Virus record (IMG/VR): IMGVR_UViG_3300032116_001491
Span: 1 to 21,676 of that record
Direction: 5' to 3' (one strand)
Length of the DNA: 21,676 nt
Source: a virus
A program made the position numbers and the translations under genes. Position 1 is the first letter of the stretch; each line of letters opens with the position of its first letter. Under the pieces are notes generated by a model. It saw only the letters and a program-made list of their open reading frames with translations, was not told where the DNA came from and searched no databases. Of the stretch, positions 6,773 through 13,226 are shown in pieces.

Positions 6773-7660
6773 ATGGACGTTCTGAATCAGGAAGTTGGCG
6801 AGAAGTTCGCGATCTACAACGGCGACTGCTGCGAGGTGCTGAGGGGGCTCCCGAGTGACAGCGCGCACTATTCTGTGTTTTCGCCGCCATTTTCGTCGCT
6901 GTACACGTACAGCAATAGCCCGCGCGACATCGGCAACGTGCGCAACGACGACGAATTCTTTCGGCACTTCGGATTCGCTATCGATGAGTTGTTTCGGGTG
7001 CTGAAGCCGGGCCGCCTGCTCTCGATGCACTGCATGCTCTTGCCGACCAGCAAGGAGCGCGATGGGTATATCGGCCTTCGCGATTTTCGCGGAGACCTCA
7101 TCAGGGCGTTTCAGGCGCGCGGCTTTATCTTCCATTCGGAGGTCGTGATCTGGAAGGATCCGGTGACCGCCATGCAGCGCACCAAGGCGCTCGGACTGCT
7201 CCACAAGACGATCCGCGCCGACTCGGCCATGTCACGTCAGGGCATCCCAGACTACCTCGTGACGATGCGGAAGCCCGGCAAGAACGACGAACCGATCACG
7301 CACACGCACGACGATTTCCCCGTCCAGCTCTGGCAGCGGTACGCATCGCCGGTGTGGATGGATATCAACCCGAGCGACACGCTCCAGTATCGCAGTGCCC
7401 GCGAGGACGACGACGAGCGCCACATCTGCCCGTTGCAGCTCGATGTCATCCGACGCGCCCTCAAGCTCTGGACGAACCCCGGCGACGTCGTGCTGTCGCC
7501 GTTCGCAGGCATCGGGTCGGAGGGACACGTCTCGATTCAGGAGGGTCGTCGGTTCGTCGGCGTGGAACTCAAGAAGTCGTACTACGAGCAGGCCCGACGC
7601 AACCTGATCGCCGCGTCCACGGAAACCGCGCCGCAGATGGCGCTTTTCGCGGGCGGGTGA
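6773..7660 (+). CDS. Beta-class DNA methyltransferase (N4-C or N6-A)
   Basis: The 295-residue protein is an amino-methyltransferase with circularly permuted (beta) motif order. The catalytic motif IV, SPPF (residues 37-40), lies near the N-terminus. The SAM-binding motif I, VLSPFAGIGSEG followed by GRRFVGVELKKSYYEQARR, lies near the C-terminus. The SPP form favours N4-cytosine methylation, but N6-adenine cannot be excluded. The ATG at 6773 is 7 bases after AGGAGG; a GTG at 6767 overlapping the helicase stop is a weaker alternative. It probably protects phage DNA from host restriction. Codon use resembles the helicase, so the two form one cassette. Confidence 0.92.
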   Translation: MDVLNQEVGEKFAIYNGDCCEVLRGLPSDSAHYSVFSPPFSSLYTYSNSPRDIGNVRNDDEFFRHFGFAIDELFRVLKPGRLLSMHCMLLPTSKERDGYIGLRDFRGDLIRAFQARGFIFHSEVVIWKDPVTAMQRTKALGLLHKTIRADSAMSRQGIPDYLVTMRKPGKNDEPITHTHDDFPVQLWQRYASPVWMDINPSDTLQYRSAREDDDERHICPLQLDVIRRALKLWTNPGDVVLSPFAGIGSEGHVSIQEGRRFVGVELKKSYYEQARRNLIAASTETAPQMALFAGG

Positions 7661-7661
7661 C

Positions 7662-7913
7662 GTGCCAATCGCAACGAAAGAAGAAATCGCAGCGATGCGC
7701 CTATCCGACGAGCAACTCGCCGATTACTCTCGCCTGGTGACGTCACATCGAGACTTCATCGAACGCATCGACAAAGTTGAGCGCGTGGTGTTCGCTTACG
7801 AGGTGGAGCATGCAACCCTTGTCGCGGTTGGGTCGGCCCTCGCGACGCTCGGCCATGGGCCCGAGGTCATCGGGAACGTGCGGCTCCTTCTCGGCGCGGA
7901 GGAGACGCCGTGA
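7662..7913 (+). CDS. Small helical hypothetical protein, 83 aa
   Basis: It starts at a GTG at 7662, one base after the methyltransferase stop (MPIATKEEIAAMRLSDEQLA). The central part (FIERIDKVERVVFAYEVEH) is helical, possibly coiled coil. No domain is recognised. The stop overlaps the replication gene by GTGA, so it may work with it or merely be coupled to it. The ribosome site (GGCGGGTGA) is weak. Confidence 0.65.
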   Translation: MPIATKEEIAAMRLSDEQLADYSRLVTSHRDFIERIDKVERVVFAYEVEHATLVAVGSALATLGHGPEVIGNVRLLLGAEETP

Positions 7914-8812
7914 GCCGCATCCGCAGCATCAAGCCCGAGTGGCTCGACGACGAGCGCATGGCGATGGCGAGCCCGGAGGCCCGCGTCCTGTCCATCGCCC
8001 TGATCATCTTGTCCGACGACTACGGCAACGGCCGCGCGAACCTCACCATGCTCGGCGGCCGAGCGTTCCCGGGACACGACAACCCGCGCGAGGTGCTCGC
8101 CAAAGCGCTCGACGAGTTGGTTTCGCTCGCGTTCGTCGTCCCGTACGAGGTTGACGGGCAATCCTATTACTCAATCCGCAACTGGGAAAAGCACCAACGG
8201 GTCGACAAGCCGGGCAAGCCTCACGTCCCGCCGCCTCCCGCGGACAAGCCCAAAAACAAGGCAAAACACCCTCGCGAGACTCTCGCGAAAATTCCCGGGA
8301 GTCTCGCGAAAGTTCCGGAGACTCTCGCGCCTGACCAGGACCAGGAAGGGATCAAGGACCAGGAGAGGGAGAGGGAGAGGGAGAGCGCGGGCGAGCCCGC
8401 GGCCCACGTCGTCGTCTCTCACGGTGCCGAGGCTATGCTCCGGTCCCTCGTCGCCCCGACCGATGCCGACGCGGCGGTGGCGGCGCTCGTCTCCGAGACT
8501 CGGCAGGCGGCCGGCGGCGCACCGTTCCGCGGCACCGGCTTCGCGGACCGCCAAGCCGTCCAGAAACTCGCTGAGTGGGCCGCGGCAACCTTGACGCCTC
8601 CGGACCGACTGCGGGATGTCCTAGTGGCTTTCTGGGCTGCCAAGGGCACGACGGCGCGCCTGTCGTGGCTCGTCGAGGAAGAGCCGGGGCGGTTCCTCGG
8701 CAAGCCGAAGGTCCGGGGCATGGCGCCCCCGGTGTCTCACGGGGAGTTCGCGCGACAGGTGGCCGAGGCAGGAGCAACGGAGGGCGGGTATGCAGCGATC
8801 GCATTCAAGTGA
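7910..8812 (+). CDS. Phage replication initiator-like protein (winged-helix N-terminus)
   Basis: The 300-residue product has the N-terminal signature of phage replisome-organiser proteins: RIRSIKPEWLDDERMAM, then SPEARVLSIALIILSDDYGN, a FPGHDNPREVLAKALDELVS helix and YYSIRNWEKHQRV near residue 96. Such proteins bind the origin and recruit a helicase loader. A low-complexity linker (residues about 101-165) contains three heptapeptide repeats (ETLAKIP, GSLAKVP, ETLAPDQ) and an ERERERE tract. The C-terminal domain (about 165-300) likely contacts the helicase or its loader. The GTG start overlaps the upstream stop, and the next gene, a DnaC-like loader, overlaps by 23 bases, which supports a joint role in initiation. 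Confidence 0.85.
   Translation: MSRIRSIKPEWLDDERMAMASPEARVLSIALIILSDDYGNGRANLTMLGGRAFPGHDNPREVLAKALDELVSLAFVVPYEVDGQSYYSIRNWEKHQRVDKPGKPHVPPPPADKPKNKAKHPRETLAKIPGSLAKVPETLAPDQDQEGIKDQERERERESAGEPAAHVVVSHGAEAMLRSLVAPTDADAAVAALVSETRQAAGGAPFRGTGFADRQAVQKLAEWAAATLTPPDRLRDVLVAFWAAKGTTARLSWLVEEEPGRFLGKPKVRGMAPPVSHGEFARQVAEAGATEGGYAAIAFK
8276..8385 (+). repeat. 21-bp direct repeats and polypurine tract; candidate origin
   Basis: Three tandem 21-bp units start at 8276, 8297 and 8318. Units 1 and 2 differ at 4 of 21 positions, and unit 3 matches the first 12 bases of unit 1 (GAGACTCTCGCG) before diverging. An A-rich stretch (8245-8270) lies just before them and a 25-base all-purine tract with AGAGGG repeats (8361-8385) lies just after. 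The repeats encode the heptapeptide repeats of the replication protein linker. The layout of iteron-like repeats inside the initiator gene is like the lambda origin inside gene O. Calling it an origin is inference. Confidence 0.5.
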
Positions 8813-9524
8813 GGGCTTCGGCGCGTTGATCGCGCAGGCGCAGGCGGCGGCGCAGGCCGCAGCCGAGGCGGAACTCTCGCGGGCGCTGGCCGCTGGGTTC
8901 GACTCGGTCGAGGCGTGGCACGCGCACCGGGACGAGCTCGAGCGGCTCCGGGCCGAGGCTCAGACGCGGGCGGCTCGCGAGGCGCACGCTCGGCTCGTGC
9001 TCGAGCAGGTCGGATCCCGGGTGAGCGACGACGTGGCGCGGCGGCTCGTCGCGGGCGAAGGGCTCGACGACACCCCGGCGCACGTCGCCGTGCGCGACTG
9101 GCTGGCGAGCGACCGGCCGACGCTCGTGCTCTCGGGCGGGACCGGCGTCGGCAAGACGGTCGCCGCGGTCCGCGCGATGCTCACCCGGCAGCGGGTGCAG
9201 TTCATCCGGGCCCTGCGCATCGGCGCGCACTTCGAGCGGTGGGCGAGCGACCGGGAAAGCAACGTCGTGGCGCTCGACCTCGGGGCGGACCTGCTCGTCG
9301 TCGACGACCTCGGGCAGGAGCCCGTCGAGGACCGTCGCGCGATGCCGGCGCTCGAGGAGGTGCTCGACTCGCGGCAGAGCGAGCGGACGCGGACGCTCAT
9401 CACCACGAACCTCGACGCGGACGCGATCCGGGATCGGTACTCCGAGCGCATCCGGTCGCGGCTCGCGCAGAACGCGAAGCTCTTCGCGGTGCCGGGCGAT
9501 GACCGTCGGAGGGTGCGGCGGTGA
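8790..9524 (+). CDS. DnaC-like AAA+ helicase loader
   Basis: The 244-residue product has a helical, Ala-rich N-terminal region (residues 1-75) and a C-terminal AAA+ ATPase core. Walker A is GGTGVGKT (116-123), Walker B is LLVVDDLG (168-175), sensor 1 is LITTNLDAD (203-211), and Arg residues in YSERIRSRL (217-225) fit the arginine-finger position. The DDLG box and TTN sensor are typical of DnaC/DnaI-type loaders, which place the replicative helicase at the origin. No replicative helicase is seen in the window, so the host DnaB may be the partner. The ATG at 8790 follows GGAGGGCGGG and overlaps the initiator gene by 23 bases. Confidence 0.9.
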   Translation: MQRSHSSEGFGALIAQAQAAAQAAAEAELSRALAAGFDSVEAWHAHRDELERLRAEAQTRAAREAHARLVLEQVGSRVSDDVARRLVAGEGLDDTPAHVAVRDWLASDRPTLVLSGGTGVGKTVAAVRAMLTRQRVQFIRALRIGAHFERWASDRESNVVALDLGADLLVVDDLGQEPVEDRRAMPALEEVLDSRQSERTRTLITTNLDADAIRDRYSERIRSRLAQNAKLFAVPGDDRRRVRR

Positions 9525-10429
9525 AGATTGGTTCCCTCTTCTCAGGCATCGGCGGCCTAGAGCTCGGACTAGAGCGCGCCGGCCTCGGCCACGTCGTGTG
9601 GCAGTGCGAAATCGATTCGTGGTGTCGCCAGGTGCTCGCGAAGCACTGGCCGGAAGCGACGAGGTACGAGGATGTTCGATCGGTCGGCCGAGCAAATGCA
9701 GCTCCCGTGGATGTCATCTGCGGCGGGTTCCCATGCCAGGACGTCAGCCTCGCAGGCAAGCGAGCTGGGCTCGACGGCGCCCGCTCCGGGCTCTGGTTCG
9801 AGTACCGGCGAATCGTCGAGGAGCTCGCGCCGTCGGTCGTCGTCATCGAAAACGTGCTCGGACTGCGGACGTCTGGACTGCGACGAGTGCTCGCGGACCT
9901 TGCCGCTCTCGGGTTCGATGCGGAGTGGTCGGATCTTGCAGCTTCCGACGTCGGAGCTCCGCACCGTCGCCGGCGCCTGTTCATCGTTGCTACCCACCCC
10001 GAGCGCCTCAAGCTACGGAACGAACCGGAGTGGCTCGGGCGGGCGTGTCGGGCCGCTGCGGCCGAGTCTCGCGACGATGGCGAAGGGTGGGATGCTACCG
10101 ACGCCTGCGGCCCGGGACGGCGGGAGAGGCGGGGCGAGGAACCCGCACGGGCAGTTCTCGCCGAGCCTGCCGGATCTGGCGGTGCGCGGGATGCTGCCGA
10201 CGCCGACGGTGAAGGGGAACCACAATCGCGCGGGGCTTTCTCCGAGCAGTGGCGACGGGCTCGCGACGGCAGTTGGCGGCCGCCTGTCAGCCCGATTCGT
10301 CGAGTGGATGATGGGATTCGACGTGGATCACACGGACGTCGACTGAAGGCCCTCGGAAACGCCGTGGTGCCGCAGTGCGCCGAGGTCATCGGGCGCGCGC
10401 TTCTCGGCGCCATGCAGGAGGCAGCATGA
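9521..10429 (+). CDS. C5-cytosine DNA methyltransferase
   Basis: The 302-residue product is a C5-MTase. Motif I is FSGIGGLELGL (7-17), the catalytic Cys lies in GGFPCQDVS (C72), motif VI is ENV (110-112), motif VIII is GAPHRRRRLFIVA, and motif X is LKALGNAVVPQ near the C-terminus. It transfers methyl from SAM to cytosine C5, probably masking phage DNA from restriction. The GTG start overlaps the loader stop. Odd feature: between motifs VIII and X this frame is a low-complexity R/G/E/A-rich stretch, while the +1 frame over the same bases carries conserved methyltransferase-like sequence (see findings). Either the recognition region has been frame-shifted or overprinted, or two compensating indels are present. 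Confidence 0.88.
   Translation: MKIGSLFSGIGGLELGLERAGLGHVVWQCEIDSWCRQVLAKHWPEATRYEDVRSVGRANAAPVDVICGGFPCQDVSLAGKRAGLDGARSGLWFEYRRIVEELAPSVVVIENVLGLRTSGLRRVLADLAALGFDAEWSDLAASDVGAPHRRRRLFIVATHPERLKLRNEPEWLGRACRAAAAESRDDGEGWDATDACGPGRRERRGEEPARAVLAEPAGSGGARDAADADGEGEPQSRGAFSEQWRRARDGSWRPPVSPIRRVDDGIRRGSHGRRLKALGNAVVPQCAEVIGRALLGAMQEAA
9981..10346 (+). other. Conserved methyltransferase-like sequence in the +1 frame of the C5-MTase gene
   Basis: In the +1 frame, with no start codon at the boundary, the sequence reads SSLLPTPSASSYGTN, then RPSLATMAKGGMLPTPAARD, MLPTPTVKG, and AVGGRLSARFVEWMMGFDVD before a TGA at 10344-10346. Three LPTP motifs (9987-10001, 10092-10106, 10191-10205) and FVEWMMGF (10296-10319) match what phage C5-MTases show between motifs VIII and X. 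The main frame reads the same bases as RVDDGI where this frame reads VEWMMGF. Whether this frame is translated is unknown. Confidence 0.55.
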
Positions 10430-10432
10430 CCG

Positions 10433-10621
10433 ATGGACCCATGCACACCCTTCGAGGAGAGAGCGGCCATCTTGGAGTTCATGGCGGGCTACCCGCGCCC
10501 GGTGGCCGAGAGGATGGCGCGCGAGCAGCTGGAACGCGCGGCCCGCGGCGGCGAGCAGACGACGCTGTTCGGCCCACGTACGGCGCCGTCGTCCGCGAGG
10601 CCCGGCTGGCCCGGAAGATGA
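10433..10621 (+). CDS. Small early protein, 62 aa, overlapping the HTH gene
   Basis: The frame begins MDPCTPFEERAAILEFMAGY and continues PRPVAERMAREQLERA. The ERAAILEF....R..AE pattern is seen in small phage and plasmid proteins of unknown function. AGGAGG lies 11 bases before its ATG. The last 15 or so codons (after TTLFGPR) overlap the start of the HTH protein in another frame and look low-complexity. The TGA at 10619-10621 overlaps an ATG at 10618 that could begin the HTH gene. It may be a stand-alone small gene or the remnant front of a fusion. Confidence 0.6.
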   Translation: MDPCTPFEERAAILEFMAGYPRPVAERMAREQLERAARGGEQTTLFGPRTAPSSARPGWPGR

Positions 10622-11274
10622 CGCAGCGGCAACTCGCGGACGCGGCCGGCGTCGGCGAGAAGGCGGTGAACCACGTCGAGACGGGCGGAGCGGTTCCGAC
10701 GCGCGAGGTGTTTGCCGCCGTGTGCGCGGTGCTCGGCCTCGACGCCGACGCGCTCATCCCGGCCGAGCAGCTCGGACGCTCGAGGGTCGCGCTCGACGCG
10801 ATGCGGAAGCTCGACGCGGAGGTGGGCGCCGAGCTTCAGCGCGCTCGCAAGGCCCGCGGCATCTCGCAGCGCACCGCGTCCGAATCGGTCCGCGTGGTGC
10901 TGAACACGATGCGCAACTGGGAGCACGGCCGGTCGCAGATCACGCGCGGCCACGCGGTCGCTCTCTGCGACCTGTACGGCATCGAAGGCGAGAGGCGCGA
11001 GGCCATCGTGGCGCACGCGCGACCGGACAAGACCATGGCCCGACGGCCGATGCAGAAGGTGGATCCCGTGGACACGACGCCAGAGTACGAGAAGGTTCCC
11101 GCGCCGCAGATCGCCCGCGGCACCATCTGGCGCCGAGCCGACGGACGCACCGTCGTGATCGAGGCGCACGCCTACCACGGCGACGTCGTGCGGTACCGGC
11201 CGCTGCCCGAGGGCGACATGATGCGCCTCGGGTGGGAGACGTTCCGCGCGAAGTACCGGCAGGTGCTCTCGTGA
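10618..11274 (+). CDS. Regulator with two XRE-type HTH segments; start uncertain
   Basis: The product has a first HTH (MTQRQLADAAGVGEKAVNHV), a second HTH (LQRARKARGISQRTASESVR, then LNTMRNWEHGRSQITRGHAV) and a C-terminal domain (RGTIWRRADGRTVVIEAHAY to AKYRQVLS). The ATG at 10618 fits the ATGA coupling used elsewhere and gives 218 residues. However, the first helix of the first HTH (YGAVVREARLARK) lies upstream of it in the same frame, so translation may begin further up at ATG 10426 or 10441. Those starts would read 45-60 Gly/Arg-rich residues that look like a shadow of the 62-aa gene. A transcriptional regulator is likely; the N-terminus is unresolved. Confidence 0.7.
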   Translation: MTQRQLADAAGVGEKAVNHVETGGAVPTREVFAAVCAVLGLDADALIPAEQLGRSRVALDAMRKLDAEVGAELQRARKARGISQRTASESVRVVLNTMRNWEHGRSQITRGHAVALCDLYGIEGERREAIVAHARPDKTMARRPMQKVDPVDTTPEYEKVPAPQIARGTIWRRADGRTVVIEAHAYHGDVVRYRPLPEGDMMRLGWETFRAKYRQVLS

Positions 11275-11504
11275 TGGCGGACGACATCGACACGCCGACG
11301 TGCGTCGACCTCGACGTGCTCGCCCGCGAGCGGTTCCGCTGCGGCCCCCTCGGCTGCACGCTCTCGGTGCTCTCGTGCGCCAAGCAGCACGTCACCGCGA
11401 AGGTGCCGAGGAAGCTGCGGCCCGACGAGTGGCACGGGGCCTATGGCAGCCCGTGCAAGCGGTGTCTCGTGGGTGAGGAGAACGCGCGGAGGGCGAGGCT
11501 GTGA
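11274..11504 (+). CDS. Cys-rich small protein, likely metal-binding, 76 aa
   Basis: The protein begins MADDIDTPTCVDLDVLARER. A Cys cluster follows (RCGPLGCTLSVLSC), then a CKRC pair near the C-terminus, consistent with a zinc-binding knuckle. Similar CGPL....C....C.GC proteins appear in phage early regions without a known role. The ATG at 11274 shares one base with the previous stop (TGATG). A GTG three bases earlier is also in frame. The end overlaps the resolvase start by GTGA. Confidence 0.7.
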   Translation: MADDIDTPTCVDLDVLARERFRCGPLGCTLSVLSCAKQHVTAKVPRKLRPDEWHGAYGSPCKRCLVGEENARRARL

Positions 11505-12031
11505 CCCCGCACCCCTGCACCATCCTCGCGATCGACCCGGGCGAGGTGTCGGGGTGGGCGGTGATGTCCCGCGACCGCTGCATCGCGAGCGGCACGGCCA
11601 CGACGCACGAAGCGCGCACGACCGCGGTGCTCGTCGCCGACGCCGAGTCGACGCTGACCGGCACGCGACTCGTCGTCGTTGGCGAGAAGTGGACCGCCGG
11701 AGGGCTCCACGCGAACCCCGCTACCATGGCCGGGCTCGGTGCCGCATGGGGAGCATGGGCCGCCGCGCTCGAGGCCGAGGGCGTTCCGAAGTCGCGCATC
11801 GTCCGCGTCTACCCGCAGACGTGGCGGGCGCGTGTGCTCGCGCCTCGGCGTGGCACCCGAAGCGATGCCCTGAAGCTCATGGCGGTCCGCCGGGCGTCGC
11901 ACGAAATCGGACGCGAGCCGGACCACGACGAGGCCGACGCCGTGTGCATCGGCATCTGGGCCACCCGCGCGGCCGAGGTCGCCGCCAAGCTGCCGAAGCC
12001 GAGGAAGCCAAGGAAGGCCAAGGCCGCGTGA
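11501..12031 (+). CDS. RuvC-like Holliday junction resolvase
   Basis: This 176-residue protein has an RNase H-fold arrangement typical of RuvC-like resolvases. The first catalytic Asp is in ILAIDPGEVSGWAV (D12), an acidic residue follows in VVVGEKW (E62), and the C-terminal acidic cluster is DHDEADAVCIGIW (D143 and D146 candidates). VYPQTWRARVL near residues 103-113 resembles the P-x-x-W segment of phage RuvC-like enzymes. It would cut branched DNA before packaging, fitting its place just ahead of the terminase region. The tail (KPRKPRKAKAA) is basic. The GTG start overlaps the previous stop. Confidence 0.87.
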   Translation: MTPHPCTILAIDPGEVSGWAVMSRDRCIASGTATTHEARTTAVLVADAESTLTGTRLVVVGEKWTAGGLHANPATMAGLGAAWGAWAAALEAEGVPKSRIVRVYPQTWRARVLAPRRGTRSDALKLMAVRRASHEIGREPDHDEADAVCIGIWATRAAEVAAKLPKPRKPRKAKAA

Positions 12032-12032
12032 C

Positions 12033-12314
12033 CTACTCGAGCGCGGCCAGACTCTCGAGCGCCCACGCCTCGTACGAGGTGCGGATGGCCGCCTCTGCCG
12101 CGGGCTCCCATGCGCCGCGGAGCATCGTCGCGAACCCGACCCGGAGCCGGATGCCGGTCGGCGAGTCGACGGCGCCCACGTCGAGCTCGACGAGCATCGC
12201 CGACGAGTGGGGCCCGACGGGCAGGCCGCAGCACTCGCGCGGCTCGGCCCGCGCCGACCGCACGACGCAGCACACCGGGCATCCCCACGCGACGAGGTCG
12301 GACACGATCGGCAT
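12033..12314 (-). CDS. Leftward Cys-rich hypothetical protein, 93 aa
   Basis: On the minus strand, an ATG at 12314-12312 opens a frame beginning MPIVSDLVAWGCPVCCVVRS, with a second Cys pair (ECCGLPVG) that could form a zinc site, followed by LVELDVGAV and a helical C-terminus. Nearly all third codon positions are G or C, whereas the plus-strand reading of the same bases is Ser/Thr/Arg-rich and looks like a shadow. The gene lies tail-to-tail with the resolvase (1-base gap) and start-to-start with the sigma-like gene, whose ATG overlaps its own. No clear ribosome site is visible. Family unknown. An in-frame ATG at 12356 is an alternative start. Confidence 0.6.
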   Translation of the reverse strand: MPIVSDLVAWGCPVCCVVRSARAEPRECCGLPVGPHSSAMLVELDVGAVDSPTGIRLRVGFATMLRGAWEPAAEAAIRTSYEAWALESLAALE

Positions 12315-12852
12315 GGTGCAGCCGTGGCTGCCGGGTGTCGAGCCCGGCGACCGCATCCGGCGCGCACGCGGCTACCGTCCGGCGCCTGCGACGGCGACCG
12401 GCGTCGACCAGCTCGTGATGTTCCCGCCGTCGGTCATGCGGCGCACCGTGCTTCGGCGGCGGCGGTGCTTCGCGTGGATGTCTCTCGACGGGGCCCGCGT
12501 CCGATGGGTCACCGAGTCGGTGCCGTGCGAGCTGCCGACGAGCGCCGACGACCGCGGCCTGCCCGACGTGGGCCGCTGGACGCCGCCGCGGCATTCGCGT
12601 GATTTCGACCGGCTGCCGTACGCCGAGGACTTCGCGGCGCGCCTGTTCGTTCGGGACCATCCCGAGGGCGCGACGCTGCAACAGATCGCAGACGAGATCG
12701 GGTGGACCAAGCAGGGGGTCAACGAGGTGTTGATCCGCGCCACCCGCAAGCTCGTCGCACTCGCACGAGTCGACCGCATCGCGCGGCGATGGATGGCGGA
12801 CGTCCTCGACGTCGACATCGAGGAGATCGAGAGGCTTCTGTGCAAGAGCTGA
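12313..12852 (+). CDS. Sigma-70 region 4-like HTH protein
   Basis: The 179-residue product has a C-terminal helix-turn-helix (residues about 104-150: FAARLFVRDHPEGATLQQIA, then GWTKQGVNEVLIRATRKL) resembling region 4 of sigma factors, where DhPegatL..Ia...G.t...v......A.rKL is typical. The N-terminal part (MVQPWLPGVEPGDRIRRARG) is basic and unassigned. Such proteins may act as phage late-gene activators or bind DNA in packaging; its place immediately before the small terminase suits either. The ATG at 12313 overlaps the start of the leftward gene; the frame is open upstream but without a plausible protein. Its last 13 bases overlap terS. Confidence 0.72.
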   Translation: MVQPWLPGVEPGDRIRRARGYRPAPATATGVDQLVMFPPSVMRRTVLRRRRCFAWMSLDGARVRWVTESVPCELPTSADDRGLPDVGRWTPPRHSRDFDRLPYAEDFAARLFVRDHPEGATLQQIADEIGWTKQGVNEVLIRATRKLVALARVDRIARRWMADVLDVDIEEIERLLCKS

Positions 12853-13226
12853 CCGAGAAGCAGAGGCGGTTCGTCGAGGCGTACGTGGGCGAGGCCCAGG
12901 GCAACGCGACCCGGGCGGCCAAGCTCGCGGGGTACTCGGGGAAAGATGACGCGCTCGCGGTCCGCGGGGCAGAGGTCGTAAGAAACCGTAAGGTGCAACT
13001 GGCCATCGAGGAGGCCCGCGCATCGGTCACTTCGGAAGCTATCGCGACTCGCGAGGAACGTCAGACCTTTCTCACGCGAACGATGCGCGACGAGGGCATC
13101 GAGCCGAAGGACCGGATCAAGGCGTGCGAGGTGCTCGGCAAGATGCAGGGCGACTTCATCGAGAAGCACGAGGTCAAGCACGAGGGCGCTGCGGTGGTGG
13201 TCCGCTTCCCGGTCCGCGGGTCGTGA
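12840..13226 (+). CDS. Terminase small subunit
   Basis: The 128-residue protein matches the Terminase_2 family: LTEKQRRFVEAYVGEAQGNA, TRAAKLAGYSG and a following AEVVRNRKVQLAIEEARA segment. This family forms the DNA-recognition subunit that selects phage DNA for packaging and regulates the large subunit. The HTH lies in residues 1-55, and the C-terminal part (KDRIKACEVLGKMQGDFIEK) probably mediates oligomerisation or TerL contact. The GTG start at 12840 has GAGAGG just upstream and overlaps the sigma-like gene by 13 bases. The end overlaps terL by GTGA. Confidence 0.93.
   Translation: MQELTEKQRRFVEAYVGEAQGNATRAAKLAGYSGKDDALAVRGAEVVRNRKVQLAIEEARASVTSEAIATREERQTFLTRTMRDEGIEPKDRIKACEVLGKMQGDFIEKHEVKHEGAAVVVRFPVRGS

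Noticed and set aside
8805-9695. Minus-strand frame of 296 codons opposite the helicase loader
   Set aside because: No domain is visible and composition is Arg/Ala/Asp/Glu typical of antisense shadows; the plus strand has clear AAA+ motifs.
12032-12312. Plus-strand extension of the sigma-like frame over the leftward gene region
   Set aside because: The plus reading is Ser/Thr/Arg-rich with no domain, whereas the minus reading has strong third-position G/C and Cys motifs.
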